Notes under the pieces: model-generated
Told to the model about the DNA's origin: nothing
The model's database searches: none
The model's input: only the letters and a program-made list of their open reading frames with translations
In this document: piece after piece, positions 43,501-56,008 of the stretch
How the letters are laid out: every line of letters begins with the position of its first letter
Numbering within the stretch: the first letter of the stretch is position 1
DNA from: Trebouxia sp. TZW2008
Lineage: Eukaryota > Chlorophyta > Trebouxiophyceae > Trebouxiales > Trebouxiaceae
Assembly: GCA_002118135.1 (NCBI GenBank)
Contig: BDIU01000059.1
Location: forward strand, 1-64,000
Length of the DNA: 64,000 nt
Direction: 5' to 3'
Program-made: the position numbers and the translations under genes

Positions 43501-46500
43501 ACGCCTGCTGTGCTGACACCTGTCTGTGCCAGATTGGCAGCTGAAACAGGCAAAGCAGCTGAGAGCCCCTGAGTCTGACTCGCTGAGTTGAGCTCATGGT
43601 TGAGTTCAGACTGGTTGCCAATGCTTCCAACACTACCCAGATTCAAGTCCCTGTTGCTTTCGACGCTGCCCTGAGATGCTTGAATAGATGGTGGAGGAGT
43701 GGTGTCCTCAGCTAGGGCTCCGGAACCAAGGGACTCAGCTGGAGCTGGCCGGAAGCTGGAGGAGAAGGGGCTGCCTGCAGCAGCCCTGCCCTGGGAGGGG
43801 CCAGAGCCCTGAGTGAAACCGCCCTGAGGGTCCCTGGAGGTGCCTTCTGTGAAGAACCTCTTTGAGGGGGATTCTAAACCCCTGCTCTGCCCAGAAGGTG
43901 ACAAAGGCTCTGCAAGAAAACGCTGCATCTCAGCGATCTGTACCATGTACAGACATCAATCAAATGTTTACAAATGCACAATGAGCACCAAACTGACTGA
44001 TGAGGTGACTATTATCAAACACACACAATTCAAATGGGAGCAAGCTTGAGCATCACCAGGATCAAGACAGACAGTCGTGGAGGACGCAAGTAGCTCAAAG
44101 TTGACTTCACATTAGCATCTCTGATCTAGCTTTACAAAGCCCTTGTTTATTGATTTCCAATGAAGGCATAGACATGCAAGATGACCACATACAATGCAGC
44201 CCACACCATCAGCCCGCGCCAGATCTATTTCATCTTGTGTGGATGTTGACATGTGCATGACCCTGGCGCCGGCCTTATGTCGCAGACGTTGCCACATCAG
44301 GAGAACCTATGAGTTGAAGCCCACATAATCAGTGATGTACCTGATCTGGGACTGTCAAAGGTATTGATCAACCTGGCAAAGGCTGAATCCCCCTTGGGTC
44401 TCTTGGAAGCTGATCCTGGCTGATCATCATATACTCCACTGATGCCTCGCTTGCTGCTGCCACCGTCCGTGCTCACGTGCAGAGGCCCTGGTGACTGCTT
44501 CTCCGCAGCTCTCGAGTAGTCATGCTGTGCAGCTGGCTCAGAAGCTGAGTTTGAGAAGTCAGCATGCTGGGGTTGGGGTTGAGTCACTCGGGGCTGACTG
44601 TAGGCAATGCCTGAAGAAGGGTAGTGAGGATGAGTGTTGAGAGTGGCTGAAGATGGCTGCTCTGAAGTGAAGCTGTGCGGGGTAGTGCCCTCTGGCCCTG
44701 CCTGAACTGGCCCCTCTTCACCGGCCTCGTAACCTGAGTCTGACTGAGTCAGCTCTGCAACCTCGCTTGCTCCTGTGTCACCTGTATGCAGAGTACCATT
44801 GAATGTCACTTTGACCTTTGAGTTGAACTAAACATGTGCAAAGTTGGCCTTGCACTGCAGTCTTGACTATGTCTGATGACTGCAAATACTGTATCAGCAG
44901 GTCACCATGGCACGCATATCTTTGCAACATGTGCAGTAAAGTCTGGTGTTGGCAAGCAATGCTCACTGGCATATCAGTGTTTGCGGCAGTCACTGTGACC
45001 TGTTCACATGCCAAAATACATTGAGATGGAAATTGCATCTCGACTGACCGTGTAGCTTGTCAGTTTTGCTGCTTGAGGACTCAGTTGGCAGCTCTCCAGC
45101 AGTTCCAGCCTCTTTAGATGTGGTGTCAGCGCCTCCTGCTGTACCCTGGTGACTGTGTGGTTGACCAGTGATTGCTTCAACAGCACCCCACACACTTTGG
45201 CCCACCTTCTCCAATAAAGATGGAGGGGTTCCAGTCCCAGCTTCCTGCTCAGCTTCCTTGGCAGCTGCGGATGACTCACCAGCTGCACCCTTGTCAGCAA
45301 TGGAAGCTGCTGCAACAGGTGCTTTGGCAGCTGAGAATGACTCACCAGCTGCAGATTTGTCAGCAACTGCTGTGTCAGGTGTAGACAGTGAGAACTCAGA
45401 GTTCAGAGGAGGTCTCTGAGGCTCAACCTGGACGTCTGAGTTTGAGTCTGAGTCAGCCACGTAACCTGAGCCTTGTGACACCATAGAGGCTTTGCTGCTA
45501 AGGCGGTCTCCTAGAGCAGGGCCACCAGCTGTGCCTGTTTTGGCAATGCCCTGCTGCCCTGAGAAGTTCGAAGCTGGCCTGGGCGGCTTGTTGGAATCTG
45601 TCACAGCCCTGAATGCGCTTTGCCCACTTTGCTGTGTCTGTCCAGAGGTGGGTGAGTAGCCTTCAGGAATCAGCGATCTTGCATTGGAGAAAGCACTGTC
45701 CTGGTCAGAAGTGCCGAAGCCTGCATGCCTAGTGTCAGTGATTGATCCCTGTGGTTGACTCACACCAAACTGCGATACTGTAGAAGTGATTGAAGAACCA
45801 CCAGGCGCGTAACTCTGGCTGTGATAGTCTGACTGAGGTGCGTTGGAACTGTTAACATCAGCGTTTTGAGGCTGCTCGTAGGAGCGCTGTGACTGTGCGC
45901 TGTCTTCAGGCTGCATATAAGACTGCTGAGATGCTTGTGATGGCATGGACATCTGAACAGGCTCTGACACCCCCCAAGATGCTGACAATGGCAGGTTTGA
46001 CAAAGTCGGCTGGATAGTCGGCTGAGCCACGTGTGTGGTTCCTGAGTACAGGCCACTGTTGCTGTGCCCAGCTGTGGATGCTGCTCTGACTACTGATGAT
46101 GGAGACGCTGCTGATGTCAATGCAGAGCCATAGGATGCGCCGCCTGGTGCGCCTTGGGCTGCTTGGGCTGTTGATCCAGCAGATGGGAATGCTGCTGATG
46201 CTGCTTGTGCTGTGGTCCCAGCATATGGGACTGTTGCTGTTGCTGGTGCTGATGAATCCACCTTTGCTGCTGATGCTGTAATTCCAGCGTGTGGGACTGT
46301 TCCTGGTGCTGATGGCTCTAGTGCTGCTGCTGCAGCTGAAGTGAGGTCAGCAGATGGGACTGAAGCAAGTTGGCTGCTTTCACTAGAGGTGCTTTTGCCA
46401 CTGACGCTGAGAGCGCGGTCGCCAGTGAGGCGGCGAAGGCGCTGCCTGAGCGCCTGAGCTGCAGCCTGGCTCTGTTCTTGAATGCTAGCAAGCTCTGTTG

Positions 46501-47417
46501 TGTACTGGAGCCTCAATTCCTGTACAAGCAGGCAAACGAATGGGCATAAATTTGGAGCATGTCTTGATGCATCGATCAAGCTGAGGCAACGCATGCGTAG
46601 ACGTATGACTAGGATCATTGCAAGTTCTTGGATGCCAGCAAACTCTGTCGTGTACTGCAGCTTGAGCTCCTGTGCAATCAGATTGTTGTGTGAGAGAATC
46701 TCTGCAGCATGTTTGCAGGTGTAGATGAAGCTGGGAAACTGCATGCGTTGATGTATGGTCAGAATGGTCAGAGGTGCTCGTATGCTTGCAAGCTCTGTCA
46801 TGTACTATTGCGTGAATTTCTTTGGATGCAGGCAGGCACGTGAGAAACTTTGCAGCATGTCTGAACATACAGATTGCGCTGCAAGACGACATGCATGGAT
46901 GCACGATCAGCGTAATGAGAGGAGCCCTGAGTTCCTGTGCAGAAAGGCCGACACATGAACACAGGTTTGCAGCATGTCCTCATGCATGCATCACACAAGG
47001 TAAAGCACATGCATGAATGGATGATGAGGGATGATCAGAGGCTTTTGGACAAAAGCCAGTGTTTTGCAGCCTAAGTTGCGTGAACAAGCAAGCACATGAG
47101 CTTGCTGTTGCAGCATGTCCCCATGCATTGATCAAACTGCAAAATCACATGCATGCATGTAGTACCAGCATGGAGGAAGGGGATGATGGTAACCAAGTCA
47201 CCTGCAGCCTTTGCTCTTCAGCAAGCATTTCAGCAAGAAGGTCTTCATCTTCTAGGTCTTCTGCTTCCGCCTTCATTTGCTCAACATCTGCGAGCTCTGC
47301 TGTGACTCTTTCCAAGTCCGCTTTGACGGCAGACTTCCTCTTGGCAAGAGATTCTCTGTTGGCCTTATCAGCCTTCAGGGACGCAGCAACGCCAGAGGCT
47401 GACTCAGAGGACGACAT
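31591..47417 (-). CDS. Giant EH-UBA-C2 endocytic-scaffold-like protein (>2,600 aa)
   Basis: Minus-strand exons: 47202-47417, 45049-46519, 44341-44781, 42171-43909, about 41585-41771, 40818-41380, 39976-40447, 38211-39712, 37783-37869, 37089-37284, an unresolved stretch (34403-37088), then 34158-34402, 33621-33759, 33222-33359, 32882-32995, 32230-32439 and 31591-31838. All resolved junctions agree in phase. Domain order: N-terminal coiled coil (AVKADLERVTAELADVEQMK); very long Ser/Gln/Pro-rich disorder; EH domain (DARALWTRQNMPPDSFVQ, ALSDMDSNKLLSKPEF); PQQYPQQ tract; UBA (LSPSQQQAVQELTALGFDAR, NAAANWLLQGG); C-terminal AIDA-type C2 (DYKGIMEKPFFTLSV; VLFFELKHWKPKEKK). Adaptor-ear-type WxxF motifs (WDAF, WAAF, WSAF, WASF, WTSF) and NPF/DPF motifs recur. 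This implies clathrin-mediated endocytosis with ubiquitinated cargo (inference). Confidence 0.82.
32480..32995 (-). repeat. Decayed copies of the C2 and preceding exons
   Basis: At about 32480-32600 the start of the C2 exon is repeated upstream of the real one (RKAKKDYKGIMEKPFFTLS versus RKAKMDYKGIMEKPFFTLS), then runs out of frame. At about 32695-32765 part of the preceding exon is repeated (GCACATGGCCTGCGCCAC on the plus strand versus GCACACGGCCTGCGCCAC near 32890). Confidence 0.75.
34158..34910 (-). repeat. Four tandem copies of the start of the PQ/UBA exon
   Basis: The exon start PSSQGYNPA recurs at about 34400 (intact), 34595, 34750 and 34900, spacing about 150-190 bp. Each copy has a CAG-like acceptor and a Gln/Pro-rich continuation. 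The 34595 copy contains in-frame stops. Only the lowest-coordinate copy continues into the UBA domain. Confidence 0.8.
35545..36235 (+). repeat. Five tandem copies of a 141-150-bp unit, inverted relative to a nearby exon-like copy
   Basis: The unit (TGCTTGCAGGCAACCAAA, CTCTTTCAGATAGCCTTCTG, GGCACTGATAGTTCACATCC) repeats at about 35550, 35695, 35845, 35988 and 36130. Where the unit is 141 bp the plus strand reads as a 47-residue repeat with SDSLLALIV.ILTAQK. The array lies in an intron of the minus-strand scaffold gene. Confidence 0.8.
36195..36300. repeat. Imperfect inverted repeat at the end of the array
   Basis: Plus-strand GATAGCCTTTTGGCACTG (about 36196) faces the reverse complement of GATATCCGTTTGGCACTGG (about 36290). 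The arms are about 40 bp with roughly 30 bp between. The right arm on the minus strand has a TTTCAG acceptor, the frame YPFGTGSSPPDCQK and an AAAAAG|GTACTG donor, so it may be a genuine small exon. Confidence 0.65.
36690..37140 (-). repeat. Three tandem copies of the end of the EH exon
   Basis: The exon end encoding LEQLIRPNTSAPPA (37089-37140) recurs downstream in the transcript as LEQIIRPSTGGSLA (about 36895-36935) and LKPLIRPSTGAPPQ (about 36692-36735). Spacing is about 195-200 bp, each copy being followed by donor-like sequence and an intron start rich in ACAATG motifs. Confidence 0.8.
37440..37530. repeat. AT-rich low-complexity tract in an intron
   Basis: A run of TTTATTTATTT and TTATTATTATT words, far more AT-rich than anything else in the window, lies in the intron between the two EH-domain exons. 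Confidence 0.85.
46480..47160 (-). repeat. Tandem array spanning the exon 2 acceptor of the scaffold gene
   Basis: Minus-strand units of about 150 bp carry a CAG acceptor, an exon start encoding ELRLQYTTELASIQE or a decayed form, and an intron block with GCATGCATCGATCAAG-like words. Copies lie near 46519 (intact), 46670 (ELKLQYTTEFAGIQE), 46810, 46935 and 47065, increasingly degenerate upstream. Confidence 0.75.
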
Positions 47418-47800
47418 GGCAGGCAGCGGGGCCTGTCAACCTGCAAAGCAAGCTGACTCAGGTGTGTCGATTTGCGTATACGATCGATGGAAATGGAGCA
47501 GTGTGTCCGCTGTTAGCCGACTGAAACGCTACAAAGGCAGCAAGATCGCACTGAGCCAAGTCTGCGTGGCTGCGTCAGACGCACAAAGACTTTCTGAGAT
47601 GCTGCAGCGTGCTAGGCATGCGACGCATGTGTAGGTCGACATGTTGCACCTGAAACAACGTCTTGAGATCCGATCGCTCAAATCACGAAAGCAAGTCGCA
47701 AAAGTAGGGTACTGTGCTTGACGAGTTCAGATCACTCGCAGCGGGCTGTCGTCGACCGCACAGACAATCTGACTGCCTCGAACGAAGTCACTCTGTTGCG

Positions 47801-47895
47801 TCAGATCGCGCGTGCGATGTGTAGTGAAACCGGCAGATAGGGCACGCCCCGTTCGTCAACGGCAACTGCTGTAAAGTTTGTGTTGATCCCTGAAG
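47801..47895 (-). CDS. Possible terminal exon of an unidentified gene
   Basis: After a TTCCTCTTCAG acceptor (about 47896) the minus strand encodes GINTNFTAVAVDERGVPYLP followed by VSLHIARAI and a stop. The FT.VAVDE.G.P pattern recalls the C-terminus of hot-dog acyl-CoA thioesterases. I found no upstream exons between here and 48798. It could be an alternative last exon of the lipase gene or chance. Confidence 0.2.
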
Positions 47896-48399
47896 AGGAA
47901 GAGCTCCGGGTGATGAAGAAGAGTGTAACCCATCCGCTCCGAGACCATTGTGATAAGTAGCAAGAATTCAGCACTCGAAAGTGTGCTTCTCTTCTCACGC
48001 CTGCAAATGACACCGTAAGATCCAGTTTTGGTCAAACAAATCGTATGCAGGGTTCGATTATTTCCCTCATTGCCTCAACATTTGACTGGATTTTGACACA
48101 CGCAACCAGACTTGTTGGCTGACCAAAGAGTGTAATCTCTACTACAGATAGTATCCCTCTCTCTACAGACTTCGTGAGCAAATCGAGCCTGCTAGCAGCA
48201 AAAGAAAGATAGAATTAGCAGTGGCATGCAGCTGCCAAGCTATGCAGTACAGTCACAAATCCAGGCGCACTGGGCCTGACAAAGTCACACAATTCTTGCT
48301 AGAGAATTCATGAGTAGATTCTGGAGCAGGGAAAAGGAGGAAGGAACATGGCATGCTGGGCAAGGCTGTCATGATTGTGGTCAAGCTGAACATGCCTGC

Positions 48400-48890
48400 T
48401 ACAGCATCAAATGATTGTTGCCCCTGTTGACAGCGGAGTGCTTGCTGCTGCTGCTGCTGCTGTATGTGTCGGAGTCCGCCAAGCTAGGCAATATTGTCAT
48501 ATTTAGGTTTGCTGAACATGCCTACCGCAGCATCAAATAGTTGATGCCTCAACTGACAGTGAACTTTTTGCTGCTGCTGCCGCTGCTGCTGCTATCAGAA
48601 GTGCTGGAACCCCATCAGACCAGGCAACACTGTCATGAATTCAGTTGTGCTTCACATGCCTGCTGCATCAAATGATGGATGCCTCAATTGACAGCGGACT
48701 GTTTGCTGCTGCTGCTGCTGCCGCCATATGTGTAGAAGTTTCGACAACCAGATCCACTGTCATGCATTGAGTTATATTGAGCATGCCGGCCACAGCATCA
48801 AATGATTGATGCCTCAACTGACAGCGGAGTGTTTGCCGCTGCTGCTGCTATATGTGTAGGAGTTCCAACAACCAGATCCGCAGTCAGCAG
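48400..48890 (-). repeat. Four tandem copies of the lipase 3' exon end, each with a CTG tract
   Basis: Units of about 125-130 bp read on the plus strand GATTGATGCCTCAACTGACA, then (CTG)4-8, then TATGTGTAGGAGTTCC. On the minus strand they encode THIAAAAANTPLSVEASII and a stop, or close variants. The copy at 48798-48880 is the real end of the lipase gene; three further copies follow it in the 3' flank. Confidence 0.85.
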
Positions 48891-51800
48891 GGTACTTGAC
48901 AGATCAATGCTTTCTGCCAGCTCCAACACACCTTGCAGCCCATTTTCAAATTTCGGCTGGCTCAGCTGCACCGTGATCACCTCTTCTAAGGAGCGCGTGT
49001 AGGCTGTTAGCTTGTGCCTGTCCACTCTACTGCCTTCAACAACATTGCCTCATTCATTCAGTAACTGTGCTTGCAAAACAGGCTGTGAACGGAAGAGGCA
49101 AGACACATACAGATGCAGTCAAATGCATGCACGTAAGTGTCAACAACTATCCACTTGTTTGTCTTTGACAACAAGCAGCCTGTGACGAAAGCACAGCTAT
49201 GCAAAAACAAGCTGGTGGCAGAACAGCCTGATTGACACAATGGCGGTCACATGGAGTCATTGCCATTGGCTGAAAGGCTTAGCAGTGGTGGGCACACCTC
49301 CTTTGTTGAGCTTGAGATCCAGAGGAGAGGGGCGCACCAGCAAGTCTCCCCTGGGACTGACCAGAACACGGTGACCAGGGCGTGAATACAGAGCACCAAA
49401 CTTGGCAACCATTGGGATTGGATCCTGAAAAACAAGACGCGCTTTACATGCTTTTGCCAACCACTAAGGCTGATTGCATGGTTCACACAGTGACAGTGAC
49501 TATCTGGCCATCAGATCCAGGCAATCGACAACACAAGTGAAGCACTCCCAAACAATCATGCTGTGCAAACCCTGTGCATCACAAGTATGTACTGGAGTCA
49601 GCAAGTACGGATGCAAAAGCACATTGCTAAAAGCCTTGTTGTACAGGTGCGTACCGCTTCATTGATGATATTAAAGATGCTAGGAACCCTAGCATTTCAA
49701 ACCTTGATGCAGATGCACATTGCTGAAAGCTGGAAGCGCTTGTCTTGGACAGGAGCGCACCGCTTCGTTGATGATGTTCCAGATGCTGGGAACCCTTGCA
49801 TTGCATGCCTTGGTGAAGGCCTTGTTGCCAGGTCTTGGAGCTCCCATAGTGTACACTTGCAGAGTCTGCCAGGGGAACAGGTCAGCAATGTCCAGAGCGG
49901 CTATGACTGCCATTGCGCCACCAAGAGAGTGTCCTGCAGCGAGTTATGCCAACTTGGAATGCAATCCAGAATGCGCCAAGGGAACAGGTCAGAAGCGGCT
50001 ATGATTGCCATTGCGCAGACAAGAGAGTGTCCTGCACCCCTGCACCAATGCAGGCAGACACTGCATGCAATGCTGAAAGGCTTAGCGAAAGCCTTGTTGC
50101 TAGTTGTGACAGCTCTTGTGGTGTCTACTTGCAGAGTCTCCCAGGGAAACATGTCAGTGATATCCAGAGCAGCTATAATTGCCGCTGTGCCGCCAAGATA
50201 TTGTCATGCACCGATGCAGGCAGACAGTGAATGCAATGCTCAACAGGATTGGTGAAGGCCTTGTTGCAAGATCTTCGACATCTGTTGTGAATTTTGGCAG
50301 AACCTGCCAGGGGAACAGGTCAGCAATGCCTGGAACGGCTATTGCCATTGCACTGCCAAGAGAGTGCCCTGCACTGATGCAGGCAACCACTGGATGCAAT
50401 GAATGCCTGGGTGAATGCCTCATTGCCGTTTCCTGGTGCTCACATGCTGATTCCCATGAGAAAGCATAAGAACAGGCCCAAAGTAGCAGGAATGGCGTAC
50501 CAGCAAGGGTCTTATGATCTGGGATGCCTGTCATGCACTGCTGCAGACTGCTTTGGTGATGAGATTCATGACAACGGTGTACAAGCTCTTGCCATGCACA
50601 TGCCAAGCATGCAAAAGCAGCATATCAGCAAGACATACAGCGTACCAGCAAGGTATACGTTCATCTTGGACGCCTGTTCTGCACTGCTGCAGACTGCTTC
50701 AGTAATGAGACTCATGACACTGGTCTTCAGGCCAGCATGCCAACTGGCTCTGAAACCAGCATGTACTGCAGGGCCCCTGTGCCACATGCAGCCACTGCTG
50801 GGGCCCTCATCTACAAGTGGTAGCAACCAGGCCTGCACCAGAAAAGCTCCCTTGTCTCAATAAGGGGATTACACATTGCAGCAAAGGTGCTAGGTGTGTT
50901 TGCCACATGTGACTTTGGCCAGGGGCCTCATCTACAAGAGGTAGCAACCAGGCCTGCAGCAGGCAATAGTATCTTATTATAACAACACATGACATGTTGC
51001 AGCAAAGGTGCTAGGTACGTGCGCCACATGCAGCTACAGCTAGGGCCCTCATCTATAGAAGGCAACGACCAGCAGGCAGGCAAGGCTTTTACAGGCCAAC
51101 TTTGTTTGTGTGGCTAGCCCTCTGCAGCTGCAATGGTATAAGGTCACAAAACCGAAATTGGTAGCATCATGTTTATTGTTCAGTGAAACATCCAAGATGT
51201 GGACAGCCCACATGCCTGAAGACTGGGGCGTTTCACATGTGGGATTCATAGGGACTGTAGAACTTTACAGACAAAGCTGCCTTGCAGCTTGATGGTCACC
51301 CACTGCAGCACAGGGCTTCCCCTGAGACTCCTTGTCAGAGATACATACTCTGAAACAACTGTGGCATCCAGCGCAAACACAATGCAAACAGCATCCTCTT
51401 GTTGGACACCAACACAGACCAGCAACTGCGTTTGACACCAATGTGACTAATTTTGGTATCAATGCGTCGCATTGTGCATGTTTGATATACTCCAAAAGGT
51501 TGTGAAAAGGTGGTTTGGGCCAGTGCTGACTGACCTTGGTGTCATGCGCCGCATTTTTCATGTTTGCTGTGCCTCGAAAGGTGATCACAAGATGGTTTGA
51601 GCCCCAGGCTACCAAGCATTTGGTGCCAGTCAGGGTGTCTCTTAGCAGTTGAAGATGTTGAAGGCCGTACAGCGACATAGCCATCTCCTGAGATAGCCTG
51701 GAGTTAGCTCTGCCCTGCACATGCCATTCAAGTACTCAATAATTCGCGCAATCAGTTGTTCCTCGTTCACCTATCTGTTACACTTGCTAGGCAGTGACAT

Positions 51801-54800
51801 TGCCACCTCCTGAGATAGCCTAAGGTTGGCTCTGCCCTGCTCATGACGTCCATCCATCTTATTATCCAATTGGGCGCTCATTCCTTCACGCACGACATCT
51901 TACTGAAGGTGACAACAGGCATACGCAGTGAGCAGCAGTGATGCGTCTATACACACGCTGTCATAAGACAACTGCTTGGAGCTATAGTGTGAAGCTCGTA
52001 TACAAGCCCAGACCGGTACAAAAAGTTAACAGCCATTGACCGTAGTGGCAGGTACCTCATCAAGCTCATACACAAGCCCACACCAGTACAAAAGTTTGAC
52101 AGCTGTCTCAAAGCAGAACATAGGCATTTCCGCTAGGGCAGATCTGTCCTGCAGGCTGCCCAACTCGTTGCGCTGCTCAACACGGGTGCTTAGGCTCCTC
52201 TCTGTCCATGCAAAGTACTGCAACCAGACCTGCAGGGTGCAGTAACAGTCATGAGCATCATTACACTCTATAGAGTATGTGATAGTTGTGTTTGGCTCCA
52301 TCCGTGACCTGCAGAGTGGCTGGCAGTGATCATCATCATTAGGTTGCCAAGCATACTTGCTAGAGTTGTGCCGCTGAAGTTTTGTCTCGCCAGGCCAGCT
52401 TGCTCATGACATCACAACGAGAACAGGTGATCAGAACAAAGTGCTTGTTGTAGAATGAGAAGGCCTAAGACCTATACTCTAGTCCATTTGGCAAAGATAA
52501 CAAAGCGCACTTGCACAACTTTGCTTGATGCTCCAGAAACCTTCACAAGCTGCACAAGAAGACAGCCAGATATACGTCATGATAAACCTTGTAAACGGTC
52601 CTTCTAGCCGGCCTCAGCTTCCCTAAAGTCACCAGTAAAGGCCTTACATCTCTTGCACGTACATCAGAGGACATAAATAAAGAGATGATCTTGATACCTG
52701 GCATTGAGACCAAGAAGTACCTGCATGACTAGGCCTGATGCTTTGGAAGGCTTGACAGGCTTGAAGAGGAAGGCAGCCAGCACAACCATGGTGGTTGCCT
52801 GCAGGTTGCTAGCCAGCAGAAGCCAGCTCTGAGCACAGCTGGAGCAGGGGGCATGAGCCAGCGCTGTTGACAGCAGCAGCCCCACTCCTAGCAAGCCGCC
52901 ATGGTTCAGGCCCATGTCCCTGCTGATACGCAGGCGCATCAACACTCTGCCTAGCCTGTAGGTAATGCCAGCTGCTGTCAGCAATGGTATCTTTTGCAAG
53001 TTCTGACAGATGCACAGAAGGTGACAGCAGCAGCCCAACTCCGCCATGATTGGGCCCATGTCCCTGCTGATGCGCAGGCGCATGAGCACTCTGCCTAGCC
53101 TGCCAGAGACACTAGGTGTTGTCAGCACTGATACTATCTGCAAGATGGCATTGAACACTCCTTAATGACCACTGTCTGGGCCCATGTCCCTGCTGATGTA
53201 CAGAAGCATGAGCACCCTGCCCAGCCTGCAGAACACACCAGCTGCTGCAGTACTAGCACTGTTTGCAAGATGGCACTGACAACTATTCAACACCATGTTT
53301 TGGGGCCATGTCCCTGCATAGCCGCATGAGCACTCTTCCTAGCCTGAGGAAAAGACCAGCTGTTAGCAACTATTTCACAACCATGATTCAAACATGTGTC
53401 CCCGCTAATGTTCAGCCGCATGAGCACTCTGCATAGTGTGTGGAAAAGACTGGCTGTGGTCAGCACTAGCCCCATATGCAGATTTTAACAGGCGCATAAC
53501 CATAAGCGCTGGGACTGTACTGACCAACCCACAGCAACTAGGTCAGCAGAAGGAAGCCTAAAGTATCAGCACCTCATGAGCTGGAGTCAGCTGTTGTTTG
53601 CGGGAGAACTTGCTGTCTATCTGCAGACATGGCAGACAGCTTATATTGCAAAAGCCCAGAATGTGCAGGACTCAAGGAGCTGAAGACACACAAGTGTCAA
53701 GGCACGCTCCATGTGCAGTGTGGCCTGAAATCAGACAGGAGTACTATCACCTGCCAAACAATGCAGAACTCAAGGGGCCAAAACACAAGTGGAAGAGCAT
53801 GTTACCTTCACATGTGGCCTAAATCATGTGGAAGTGCTGTACCTGCCAATATGGTAAGGCACTGCTTGCACATCTCGCCTGCCACGCACAACCGTCAGAG
53901 CCATCCAGAACTGTTGGACAGTCAAGCCGGCAATGCGCATCTGGGTTGCAGAATGGTATACTGATGTTTGAGCGCAGGTGAACATATTGACTTGGTTGCA
54001 GTCCACCTGAAGATATGCCCGCCCTGCGTGACAAGTGTTCCGAACAACAACAAGAGAAATTGACAAGAAAGGACAAGCAGAAAAAGGATGCGCATCTCGG
54101 TAGCAGCATGGTACACTGATGTTTGAGTGCAGACTAATGTGTTGGCGTCTTTGCAGTCCGCTTGAAGATATGGCTGGCCTGCATGACAAGTGCTTTTTGA
54201 CACAAGACATATGAGTGGATCCTACATGCAACTTGATACGGAATACAAAATACTAAATTGATACGCAATACAAATGTCACTATGTGGCATTTGAGAGAGT
54301 GAATCACTGTAGCATCAAATATGGAAAGCGCTAGCACCAATACGCAAATTGCAAGTACTTGCAAGGGTCGATGACTGAAAATAAGAGTGTGGTCCAGTAC
54401 TGGAAACAGAGTCACACAAAAGGAACAAGCAGCTCACTCAACAAAATAGCTGCTGGTTCTGACAGGCAGTATTGAAGAGAAAGCACACCTGAATAGGAAT
54501 CTACCATCTGCATGATAAGGCTAATCTGTATGAACAGCCTGCATAGCAACAGCTTGCATGCCGTATGTTTGAAATGTCAATGTCAGTGGGCAGCAAGTGT
54601 GATGTCCCACACAATTACGATTTTGCAATCTGAGCAGGCGCCCAAAATGGAATGAAGTGTTGCAACCTGTCAAAACATTGGGACTGTTGCTTCTTCCCCT
54701 CAAAGCAGGCATGGGAAGGCATGGGCGTGTGAAGGTCAAGCCTGAAGGTGCTCCATCATGCTGCCATAAGCATGCAAAACCACAAGCACTGGTGAAATTT

Positions 54801-55948
54801 GTGGCATCAGCCAAACTCAAGATGTGGATGGCAATCAAGCCGCATAGAAGCAAGTGGCATAGGTACAAGGAACTTGCCAGAGTAACAGCTTAGGCAGATG
54901 AACGAGCCAAGATGCATCAAGCACCAACGCATGGCGCTGCTGTGCTTCAGGCTTAACCCATCCTGCATGGCGAGAGGCTCGCTCATGTAAAGTTGCTAAC
55001 AGGCAGGGCAAATTGCATTGGACCCTATGTGCTTGGTCGCGACCATTGGCCTACTGAATCCTGTTCAAGTCAGTCAAGTCCTGACACATTGTCAGACCTC
55101 CAGGCAGACACATTGAGGACTGTACAAGCTGCACATAAGTTGGCCTAACCATTGTGCTGAGCTGCAAATACCTTGTCGTGAGCTCTGCAATGAGAGATCG
55201 CACAGACTTTCTACACACAACAGATCCTGGGCAGACAACAGTCCTAAGGATGACTTCGCAAACCCTCAAGCCTTCTGTGCATCATGGGCAAAGTAGACCG
55301 CAAAGACTAAACCAGCAAGGCACCTGCGCAAGACGCACCCTGCTTGACAGTGCGTGGCGTCATGTTCAGCACTCAGGACAAGTCAGCCCAGCGAGACACA
55401 CACACCTAGCACCTTTGTTGGAGCTGTCATCCATCGGTCAATGTGATAGTTGTTATGCTGTGAGCAATATGGACTGTTGTGCCTCACATCAATGGCTTAC
55501 GCTGCATCAAAGACAGCCTGACTGGTTTTCCATTGCCATCAGTCCAGGCACACGCATCATGCGTCAACACAAATTGCACCGTCAGAGCCTGCAAACAGAA
55601 CCCACAAGACAAGACATCAGTATGGGATTGCTCCACCATCGAGAGGCAACTTGCACTGAGCATCAACCTCAGATGTCTATTTTGTCAACAGTCAAGACAA
55701 GTTGCACTGGTCAGAGGCTGCAAGCAAACACATGCGGCATCACTTTACAATCAATCCACCATTAAGAGGCAACTTGCACTGATCATCAGACTCAGTTGTG
55801 TGTCTTGGTGAGAGTAGAGACAAATTGCCCTGTCAGAGCTCGCAGACAGAGCCCATTAGACATCATCATACAATCAGTCCACCATCAGCAGGCAGCTTGT
55901 ACTGAGCATCAGACTCAGTCGTCTGTCTTGTGCAATGTAGTTCATGCG

Positions 55949-56008
<60 letters not shown>

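Noticed and set aside
48045..48075. GGTTCGATT resembling a tRNA T-loop
   Set aside because: No acceptor stem, D-arm or anticodon arm could be built around it on either strand.
53598..54400. Open frames with repeated AGISSGGLQ/AISSSGLQ-like peptides
   Set aside because: They arise from tandem repeats in the large lipase intron; I could not place any of them between exons 56270 and 52955 in phase with confidence.
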